NCBI GenBank assembly: GCA_023436115.1
Contig: JAEZKQ010000008.1
Span: 95,772-159,771, forward strand
DNA length: 64,000 nucleotides
From: Bacillota bacterium
GTDB taxonomy: Bacteria > Bacillota > Clostridia > Christensenellales > SZUA-584
Direction of reading: 5' to 3'
A program made the position numbers and the translations under genes. Shown here piece after piece: positions 34,559-41,140 of the stretch (positions are counted from its first letter, which is position 1; each line of letters opens with the position of its first letter). The notes beneath the pieces are model-generated. The model saw only the letters and a list, made by a program, of their open reading frames with translations. It made no database searches and had not been told where the DNA came from.

Positions 34559-36517
34559 ATGGAGAGAGCTTATTACTCAAATCGTATACAGGAATTTTCG
34601 AGACAATCCCCAATTGAGGTTCTAGGAGAGATTGCACATAATAATCAGTTCGCTTTAGAACAAAAGCAAAGAAATACGTGGATATATGAAATTACTTTCC
34701 TTCAGAAAACTCTCAGCCCATTTTTAGATGGTTTTATAGCCTTTGAATATACTATTCCGCGCTTGGGGAATCGCATTGATAATATATTTTATTACAATGG
34801 TATTATTTATTTAGTTGAGTTTAAAGTTGGGGAAACAATATATCCACGGCATGCTATTAATCAGGTCATAGATTATGCGCTAGACCTCAAATACTTTCAT
34901 AAGGAAAGTGAAAATACAAAAATTGTTCCGATTCTTATTTGTACAGAAGCACCCTTAAGAAGCAATATCATTGCGGCTCATGACGACGGAGTATTTCAGC
35001 CGATTTGTTGCAATAAAGATTCCTTTCAGCCCATGGTTGTATCGTTAGTCAAGACCCTGGTGGATACTCCACTACATTTTAATGATTGGCTGAATTCTAT
35101 GTACATGCCTACGCCAACAATAATTGAAGCTGCCCAGGCTTTATATCGTGGACATGATGTTAAAGAAATATCTAGAAGTGATTCTGAAGCCTATAATCTC
35201 AGCGTAACGACTGAAACCATTAATAGGATCATTGAGAGAAGTAAGGCGAAGAATGAGAAAAGTATATGTTTTGTAACTGGAGTGCCTGGAGCAGGTAAAA
35301 CACTTGCCGGGTTAAATATAGCAAACGAGCGTCATAATTTCGATGGAAAAGAACATGCTGTTTTTCTTTCTGGAAATGGGCCTCTAGTTCTTGTTCTTCG
35401 TGAGGCATTGGCCAGAGATGAATATGAGCGATCAGGGCATGCGATTCGAAAAGGGGAAGCAAAGAGAAAAGCAGAGGCGTTTATACAGAATATTCATCAT
35501 TTTAGGGATGAAGCACTTAAGTCTTTAGAAGCACCTTTGGAAAAGGTGGTCATTTTTGATGAAGCACAACGTGCATGGACAGAAGAGCAAACTGCTAAAT
35601 TTTTAGCTGAACGTGGTATTTACGATTTTAAATTGTCAGAGCCAGAATTTCTGATTAGTGTTATGAATAGACATAAAGATTGGGCTGTTATTGTTTGTTT
35701 GGTGGGTGGTGGCCAAGAGATAAATACAGGAGAAGCTGGATTACCTGCATGGTTTCGAGCCCTAAGAGAAAAGTTCTCTGATTGGAGAGTTTTTGTATCA
35801 AAACAGATTGCTGACCATGATTATACACGTGGAATGCCGCTATCACAAATGATGCAAGGATTACAAGGTAATATTCTAAATAATTTGCATTTAGCTGTAT
35901 CTTTGCGTTCTTTTCGAACTGAGAGAGTATCTGCGTTTGTTAAAGCAATTCTAGATACAAACATTTCAATAGCTCAAGAGCTCAACTTAGAGATTAAACA
36001 AAAATATCCAATTGTTATAACACGGGATCTCAATACTGCACGTGAATGGGTTCGTTTTAAATCACGTGGAAATGAACGCTATGGGTTAATTGCTAGTTCC
36101 GGGGCAAAACGTTTACGCAGTTTTGGGATATGGGTTCAAAGTAAGGTTTCTGCTGTGGACTGGTTTCTTAATGATCATGATGATGTAAGATCATCATATT
36201 ACTTAGAGGAAACTGCAACTGAATTTGATATTCAGGGTTTAGAAATTGATTGGACAATCGTTTGTTGGGATGCAGATTTTCGTATTGTTGGTCGCCGATT
36301 TGAATCGTACAAATTTACAGGTACTCGATGGAACAAAATAAAAAAGGATGACGATCAATTATATTTAAAAAATGCTTATCGCGTACTTTTAACAAGAGCA
36401 AGACAAGGTATGGTTATTTTTATTCCTAAAGGTGACGGAAACGATCATACGAGATTACCAGAGTATTATGATGAAACATTTAAATACTTAAACCAAATTG
36501 GAATAAAAGAAATTTAA
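34559..36517 (+). CDS. PD-(D/E)XK nuclease-DUF2075 helicase fusion
   Basis: The 652-residue protein has an N-terminal nuclease-like region with RIDNIFY (D74), LVEFKVGE (E87, K89) and NQVIDYALDL (Q102, Y106), matching the D, ExK and QxxxY pattern of RecB-type PD-(D/E)XK folds. A DUF2075/Schlafen-group-3-like SF1 ATPase follows: VTGVPGAGKT (239-248), VVIFDEAQRAW (330-340), LVGGGQEINTGEAG, SLRSFRTERV, QGLEIDWTIVCWD and YRVLLTRARQGMVIF. The gene is visibly more AT-rich than its neighbours and uses many AGA/TTA codons, suggesting transfer. It stands alone with a terminator. A role in DNA processing or phage defence is an inference. Confidence 0.85.
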   Translation: MERAYYSNRIQEFSRQSPIEVLGEIAHNNQFALEQKQRNTWIYEITFLQKTLSPFLDGFIAFEYTIPRLGNRIDNIFYYNGIIYLVEFKVGETIYPRHAINQVIDYALDLKYFHKESENTKIVPILICTEAPLRSNIIAAHDDGVFQPICCNKDSFQPMVVSLVKTLVDTPLHFNDWLNSMYMPTPTIIEAAQALYRGHDVKEISRSDSEAYNLSVTTETINRIIERSKAKNEKSICFVTGVPGAGKTLAGLNIANERHNFDGKEHAVFLSGNGPLVLVLREALARDEYERSGHAIRKGEAKRKAEAFIQNIHHFRDEALKSLEAPLEKVVIFDEAQRAWTEEQTAKFLAERGIYDFKLSEPEFLISVMNRHKDWAVIVCLVGGGQEINTGEAGLPAWFRALREKFSDWRVFVSKQIADHDYTRGMPLSQMMQGLQGNILNNLHLAVSLRSFRTERVSAFVKAILDTNISIAQELNLEIKQKYPIVITRDLNTAREWVRFKSRGNERYGLIASSGAKRLRSFGIWVQSKVSAVDWFLNDHDDVRSSYYLEETATEFDIQGLEIDWTIVCWDADFRIVGRRFESYKFTGTRWNKIKKDDDQLYLKNAYRVLLTRARQGMVIFIPKGDGNDHTRLPEYYDETFKYLNQIGIKEI

Positions 36518-36558
36518 TTGATAAAGAATCTCTTAATGACTCATAGGATTTACACATG

Positions 36559-36590
36559 AACGACGCTGGCCTGGTCTCAGCTCGTTTTTT
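36559..36590 (+). terminator. Rho-independent terminator after the DUF2075 gene
   Basis: AACGACGCTG (36559-36568) pairs with CAGCTCGTT (36578-36586), with one mismatch/bulge, followed by a T run to 36590. Confidence 0.6.
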
Positions 36591-36654
36591 ATAGGCCTGG
36601 ACTCAGTCTGCGTTTAGCGTTGATTGGGCACACGGTTTGTGCTAACATAAAGCT

Positions 36655-36801
36655 GTTTAAGAGATAAAAACACAGTCGCGGTATGGTAGTCCGTGCGCGC
36701 TTATACGATTTATACCCCGGTATAGCGCCAGTAACCTGCCACCAGTTTGGTGGTTGTCCCATCTCTTTTATTTTGCTTTGCAAAATGGAAGGGATTTTTT
36801 T
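36655..36801 (+). ncRNA. Probable yjdF-motif riboswitch
   Basis: The leader directly before yjdF folds into a closed multistem element. A basal stem pairs AAGAGAT (36659-36665) with ATCTCTT (36761-36767). A hairpin CCACC-AGTTT-GGTGG lies at 36739-36753, and a middle stem is formed by GCGC-TATA and TATA-GCGC arms around 36697-36728. After it, ATTTTGC-TTT-GCAAAAT (36770-36786) and a TCCC/GGGA pairing could mask the ribosome-binding site. yjdF RNAs bind azaaromatic compounds and switch on yjdF translation. I assign it by position and structure and have not aligned it to a covariance model. Confidence 0.65.
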
Positions 36802-37221
36802 ATGGAGAAAGCAGGCATTACACTCAGCGTTTTTTATGACGGTCAGTATTTTACCGCGTTGTTTGAACGCTATGATCATGATGGGTATAGTGTGGCACGG
36901 CAGGTGTTTGCGGCGCAGCCGACCGACGCGCAGATTCTGGACTTTGTACTGCACGAATATTTTAAGCTCCGTTTCAGCCCTGCGGCAGCACATGAAAAAG
37001 AATTGAAAATTGCGGTGAATCCCAAGAGGAGACAGCGCCAGGCTGCTCAAGCCGTCCGGAATGTCGGTATGTCTACAAAGGCTCAGGCGGCGCTTAAAGC
37101 ACAGCATGAGGCAGGCAAAGAAGCCTTAAAGAGCCTTAAGACCACGCGCAAAAGACAGACAGAGGATCAAAAATTCGCGCAGCGCCAGTTAAAACGCAAA
37201 GAAAGGCATAAGGGCCACTAA
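36802..37221 (+). CDS. yjdF: YjdF family protein (DUF2992)
   Basis: The 139-residue protein matches the YjdF family. ITLSVFYDGQYFTALFER and VFAAQPTDAQILDFVLHEY form the conserved N-terminal half, and a Lys/Arg/Gln-rich helical tail follows (RKRQTEDQKFAQRQLKRKERHKGH, cited here only by its QLKRKERHKGH end). The ATG at 36802 follows GGAAGGGA. A longer frame starting at 36754 would run through the riboswitch expression platform. The molecular function is unknown. The family is known mainly through its riboswitch, which senses aromatic heterocycles, so a role in handling toxic planar compounds is inferred. Confidence 0.88.
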   Translation: MEKAGITLSVFYDGQYFTALFERYDHDGYSVARQVFAAQPTDAQILDFVLHEYFKLRFSPAAAHEKELKIAVNPKRRQRQAAQAVRNVGMSTKAQAALKAQHEAGKEALKSLKTTRKRQTEDQKFAQRQLKRKERHKGH

Positions 37222-37336
37222 ATAAGCTAAGCATAATCCGCGCCCCAGTGTCATAAATGTAAGATATTTGTTGCTCTTTGTTTTGTTTTGACAATATGCT
37301 ATAATAACTTGTGTAGCAGACAATTTGGAGGTGCTC

Positions 37337-38344
37337 ATGAAAAGGCTCATCATTGCGGCAGCCATGGCGTTGCTGCTTATCATTTTTAGTGCGTGCGGTG
37401 CACAGCCCGCCACAGCTCCCACGGCCACACCGTCAACGGCGGAAACCGGAAGCCCTGAGGACGATGTGGAGATGTCTCAGCCGCAAATTGGGTTTAGTCT
37501 CAAGAACGGGACCGCTTTCAGTGATCAGCTTATGGCCGATATGGAAGCAGCTTGCGCAGCGCTGGGTTATGAATCGCATGTTCTGGCTGCCGACAGCGCC
37601 GAACAGCAAAAGAAGGACATTTCTTCGCTTTTGTCCTCGAATGTATCGGTGATTGTTGTGGAACCGGTGGATGTGGACGCGCTTGAATCTGAATTGGCCG
37701 AATGTGAATCAGATGGTGTTCCGGTCATCAATATCGTCGATTCCATAAACGGCTATGTGAGCACGCTGATTTCCCCGGATTATATTTCGATTGGCAAAAG
37801 CGCAGGGGAGCGCGCCGTTGCGCTTTACGGTGAGCAGGGGGGCAAGTGTCTCGAACTGAAAACCGATTATGACAGCTTTATCATGCAGTTGATGTCGGAC
37901 GGCTTTATATCCGAGATCGGTAAGGACAGCGACATATCGCTGACGACCGAGAAATACTGCGGCTTTGATGAAGAAACAGCCTACCAAGCCGTTAAAAAGG
38001 ATCTGTCGCTTAACGGCACGAACTTTATATTCGCGCAAAGTGCTGAGCTGGCACGGGGTGCGATGCGCGCTATCGAAGAGAGCGGCAAAACAGTGACGCT
38101 TGTGGTTTATGGCGGAGATATGGATTTAATCAGCGCGGTAGCCGCCGGAAAAATTGACACGGCGATGTTCATTGATACGGCCCAGATTACGCAAAAAGCG
38201 GTCAGCGATGCGGATAATTTTATTAAGAACGCGGCTTATGTGCCCGCTCAGTATCAGCAGCTGGATATCTATACGGTGAACGCCGACAATGCGGCCGAAT
38301 ACACCGCGGAGGGCGCGCTTTACGCCAAGGTGCCTGCACAGTAA
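37337..38344 (+). CDS. Sugar-type substrate-binding lipoprotein (ABC transporter)
   Basis: The 335-residue protein starts at the ATG at 37337 after GGAGG. A lipoprotein signal ends in IFSACG, with Cys19 as the likely lipidation site, and a Thr/Pro/Ala linker follows. The remainder is a periplasmic-binding-protein type I fold similar to RbsB/Peripla_BP_4: PQIGFSLKNGTAFSDQLM, KKDISSLLSSNVSVIVVEPVD, GVPVINIVDSI and the C-terminal TAMFIDTAQI. No permease or ATPase is adjacent, so it is an orphan receptor or a signalling protein. A strong terminator follows. Confidence 0.82.
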   Translation: MKRLIIAAAMALLLIIFSACGAQPATAPTATPSTAETGSPEDDVEMSQPQIGFSLKNGTAFSDQLMADMEAACAALGYESHVLAADSAEQQKKDISSLLSSNVSVIVVEPVDVDALESELAECESDGVPVINIVDSINGYVSTLISPDYISIGKSAGERAVALYGEQGGKCLELKTDYDSFIMQLMSDGFISEIGKDSDISLTTEKYCGFDEETAYQAVKKDLSLNGTNFIFAQSAELARGAMRAIEESGKTVTLVVYGGDMDLISAVAAGKIDTAMFIDTAQITQKAVSDADNFIKNAAYVPAQYQQLDIYTVNADNAAEYTAEGALYAKVPAQ

Positions 38345-38370
38345 GCGATATCAAAGAGAACATATTAACG

Positions 38371-38394
38371 AAACCGGCTTTTGGGCCGGTTTTT
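38371..38394 (+). terminator. Rho-independent terminator
   Basis: AAACCGGC (38371-38378) pairs with GCCGGTTT (38385-38392) around a six-base loop, followed by T. Confidence 0.85.
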
Positions 38395-38430
38395 GCATTG
38401 CGTAAAAAGCCGCATGAGACATGGCACAGA

Positions 38431-38568
38431 GACCCCTCTGGAGGGAGGTGGGCCGCGTAAGCGGGCCGGAGGGAGATTTGACAGGTTATGATTCAACCTG
38501 CAGCACTTTTAGTAAGAAGTCTATCCCTTGGTCAGCAAACACTGACAAATTTCTCTAGAGGGAGCCTT
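38431..38568. repeat. Dispersed clostridial palindromic repeat, copy B with both halves
   Basis: The left half has CCCTCTGGAGGGAGG (38434-38448) and a GGCCGC-GTAA-GCGGGCC hairpin (38451-38467) ending GGAGGGAGATTTGA. The right half, 38521-38568, has GTCAGCAAACACTGAC and CTAGAGGGAGCCTT and aligns with copy A at 11661-11708. This explains about 140 bp of the 504-bp gap between 38345 and 38848. In the rest (38570-38848) I see no gene. Confidence 0.65.
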
Positions 38569-38848
38569 TCGCGTGATGCCGTTGAACTGTGATTATATTG
38601 CTGTCATTCACGACATGATTCGTTTTGAATGCCCGACAGCATCACGTCGGTCTCGCTAAGCTCACATAGTATTAAAGTCTACGAGTGCCTCGTCGCACAT
38701 ATTAGTTTTTAGGATGGATGTTGTTTTTTGTACGTCGTTATCATTCGCGTGGCAATTCCCGTATATATATATTAAATGCAAACCGTGCGCGGCCCTCGGT
38801 TATGAACCCGCAGGTGTGTGAATACATATAGATACGGGTGGTGATACG

Positions 38849-39439
38849 ATGAAAAAAATAAGACGCACGCTTGTGACAAACATAGGTCTCGTTCTCATTA
38901 TCACACTGGTTTATGTGGCGTCGTTTGGTTTTACAACCCCTGTGCAGGGCCTTGCACTTAAGGGGTGTACTGGCGCGGACAATGTGGGTCTGCAAATCAT
39001 GGTCGATGAGCAGAGCGATGTGGATGCTTACATAGATAGGCTGGAAGACATGGGCGTGAGTGTAACGTTTTTTTTCTGTGAGGAATGCTTTAAAGAAAAG
39101 GGTGAGATTATAAGCCGGGTTATTTCGCGCGGGCATGGTGTGGGGTATTATGTGTGTGAGAAGCACGAGGGAAGCGAAACGGATATGTACATAGGAAACG
39201 GGTACAGTGTGCCCGTCATGAGCTACAACGACGACGGTGCTGTGCGCCATATCGGCCCGTCTATCGATTTTACCAAGCTGAAAACCCTGAAAGACTGGCA
39301 GCGGGTGCTTGCAGAGCGCATATTCGGGGATATGTTCATTCGCATTAATGCGGATAATCAATTTGATGAATTTGAAAAAGTTGTACAAATTGTGCGCGAT
39401 AAAGGTTATACTATCCTAAAGGTGGAAGAAATGCTTTAA
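38849..39439 (+). CDS. Degenerate NodB-like (YlxY-type) protein
   Basis: The 196-residue protein has one N-terminal membrane segment or signal anchor (about 11-29) and a small domain resembling polysaccharide deacetylases. GVSVTFFFCEECFKEKGE and SRGHGVGYYVCEKHEG align with the TFF and HEIGNH regions, but the catalytic Asp-Asp motif is replaced by IMVDEQS and the metal His pair is incomplete. Deacetylase activity is therefore unlikely. In Bacillus a deacetylase-like gene (ylxY) lies directly upstream of the M16 peptidase gene mlpA, as here. The start is at a GGTGGTGATACG context, and the gene is 12 bp from the peptidase. Confidence 0.65.
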   Translation: MKKIRRTLVTNIGLVLIITLVYVASFGFTTPVQGLALKGCTGADNVGLQIMVDEQSDVDAYIDRLEDMGVSVTFFFCEECFKEKGEIISRVISRGHGVGYYVCEKHEGSETDMYIGNGYSVPVMSYNDDGAVRHIGPSIDFTKLKTLKDWQRVLAERIFGDMFIRINADNQFDEFEKVVQIVRDKGYTILKVEEML

Positions 39440-39451
39440 AGGAGATGACGC

Positions 39452-40750
39452 ATGTTAAAAACACTAGACAACGGCATAAGGGTGATCGCCGAACCGTTGC
39501 CGAATTACAACTCCGTTGCTGTGGGTATCTGGGTCAAGACAGGGTCGACCTGTGAAACGCCTCAGGAGAACGGTATTTCGCATTTTATCGAGCATATGTT
39601 GTTTAAAGGAACAGATAAGCGTACAGCCAAGCAGATTGCCGTGGATATGGACAAGATAGGCGGGCAGCTTAACGCTTTTACATCAAAGGAGTGCACCTGT
39701 TATCACGCGCGCGTGGTGCCCGAAAAGCTCGATGTGGCTGTTGACGTGCTTTCAGACCTCTTCTCCGGCTCAACACTGGACGCCCAGGAACTGGAAAAGG
39801 AAAAAGGCGTTGTACTCGAAGAAATCGCCATGGTGAACGACAACGTGGAAGAACTCGCGCATGAGAAGATATCCGAGCAGTATTTTGAGGGCAGCACGCT
39901 GTCTCAGCCCATACTGGGGCCCGCGGAAAACATAAAGGCTTTTACCAGAGACGATCTTGTGCGCTATATTGACGACCATTACTATCCCGCCAATGTGATC
40001 GTAGCAGTGGCGGGCAAATATGACGAAGCGCGGCTGGAGGATGTGATCAACACGTACATTGGCGGCTATAACCGCGGTACGCGCAAGGAAGCATCCGACT
40101 GCACGAGCCCGTTTGTCTCTAAGCCCAGCACGCTTTATGTGGAAAAAGACGTGGAACAGACGCATCTGTGTCTGGCCTTCCCGGGCTGCACATTTGCGGA
40201 CGACGATCGTTTTGCGCTGGCCGTGCTCAACAACGTTTTGGGCGGCGGTATGAGCTCTCGGTTGTTCCAGTCCATCCGTGAGGAAAAGGGACTGGCCTAT
40301 TCCGTTTATTCGTACCCGTCGTCGTACAGCTTTGCGGGCATGTTCTCGCTGTATGCAGGCACAACGGCGGCCAATGCCGACACGGTGGTGCATCTGATGA
40401 AGCAGGAGATCGACCGTTTAAAGAGCGAACGTATTAGCGCGGATGATTTCAAACAGGGCAAGGATCAGCTCAAAGGCAACTACATGCTTTCCATGGAGGG
40501 CACCAACGCCAAGATGAGCGCGATCGGCAAATCGCTGCTGCTGCTTGACGAACTATACGATGAAGGGAAGACGATAGGCAAGATTGAAGCCGTCACGCTG
40601 GATCGCGTGAATGCTATGATTGATGAGATATTTGACTATAAGCGCATGTCTGCCGTGTTTGCAGGCAAGATAGAAAAGAAAAATGAGCTGGAGAATTTTT
40701 TGGAGGGGTTAAATGGACAAGCTGGAGAACATATTCGCGCATCAGAATAA
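39452..40750 (+). CDS. M16 family zinc peptidase, MlpA-like
   Basis: The 432-residue protein is a single-unit pitrilysin/processing-peptidase homologue. The inverted zinc motif is HFIEHMLFKGT (HxxEH at about residues 44-48), with the distal Glu in EKGVVLEEIAM. LDNGIRVIAEPLP opens the domain, and the C-terminal half carries the Arg-Tyr region GLAYSVYSYPSSY. It resembles Bacillus MlpA, which acts on peptides in the cytoplasm or at the membrane. AAAGGAGAT precedes the ATG. Its last 38 bp overlap the dUTPase gene. Confidence 0.9.
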   Translation: MLKTLDNGIRVIAEPLPNYNSVAVGIWVKTGSTCETPQENGISHFIEHMLFKGTDKRTAKQIAVDMDKIGGQLNAFTSKECTCYHARVVPEKLDVAVDVLSDLFSGSTLDAQELEKEKGVVLEEIAMVNDNVEELAHEKISEQYFEGSTLSQPILGPAENIKAFTRDDLVRYIDDHYYPANVIVAVAGKYDEARLEDVINTYIGGYNRGTRKEASDCTSPFVSKPSTLYVEKDVEQTHLCLAFPGCTFADDDRFALAVLNNVLGGGMSSRLFQSIREEKGLAYSVYSYPSSYSFAGMFSLYAGTTAANADTVVHLMKQEIDRLKSERISADDFKQGKDQLKGNYMLSMEGTNAKMSAIGKSLLLLDELYDEGKTIGKIEAVTLDRVNAMIDEIFDYKRMSAVFAGKIEKKNELENFLEGLNGQAGEHIRASE

Positions 40751-41072
40751 GTTTGACACCGAGCTTGCGCAAAAGCGCGGCCTTAATGACATTCCCATGG
40801 AGCAGTGGATACAAAAGGAAACGCTGGCCATGCTGTCTGAGCTGGCTGAGCTGATCGACGAGGTCAATTTTAAGTGGTGGAAGAACCCTAAGCCCATCGA
40901 CGAAGACAAGGTGAAGGACGAGCTGGTGGACATCCTGCACTTCTTTGTGAGTATGTGCTTAAAGACGGGCATGAGCGCCGACGAGCTGCATGAACGGTAT
41001 CTGAATAAAAACAAGGAGAACTTTGCGCGGCAGCACGGCACGTCTGAAAAAAAGGGCTACGAGGTCGGGTAA
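40713..41072 (+). CDS. Dimeric dUTPase-like (MazG-type) nucleotide pyrophosphohydrolase
   Basis: The 119-residue all-helical protein has the MazG/dimeric dUTPase metal motifs ELAELIDE and KDELVDILHFF (the ExxE and ExxD pairs) and WKTWW-like FKWWKNPKP, which together resemble DUTPase_2. It would hydrolyse dUTP to dUMP and pyrophosphate, keeping uracil out of DNA. The ATG at 40713 follows TGGAGGGG, although it lies inside the end of the M16 gene in another frame. A bidirectional terminator follows. Confidence 0.8.
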   Translation: MDKLENIFAHQNKFDTELAQKRGLNDIPMEQWIQKETLAMLSELAELIDEVNFKWWKNPKPIDEDKVKDELVDILHFFVSMCLKTGMSADELHERYLNKNKENFARQHGTSEKKGYEVG

Positions 41073-41087
41073 GGACAAAGAAACAGC

Positions 41088-41116
41088 AAAGCGGGCCGAT
41101 GAAAGCCCGCTTTTTG
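41088..41116. terminator. Terminator between convergent genes
   Basis: AAAGCGGGC (41088-41096) pairs with GCCCGCTTT (41105-41113) around CGATGAAA. It is T-rich on the plus side and lies between the dUTPase-like gene and the minus-strand blaR1-like gene. Confidence 0.85.
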
Positions 41117-41140
41117 AATACCTTATATCGCTGAATAGAA

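Noticed and set aside
33728..36517. Sirtuin plus DUF2075 gene as a two-gene defence operon
   Set aside because: The sirtuin is a complete CobB-type deacylase with normal base composition, and a 114-bp AT-rich gap separates it from the foreign-looking gene. Adjacency alone is not enough.
38741..39388. 215-codon minus-strand frame
   Set aside because: It is antisense to the ylxY-like gene, which has a ribosome-binding site, a signal segment and conserved context with the M16 peptidase.
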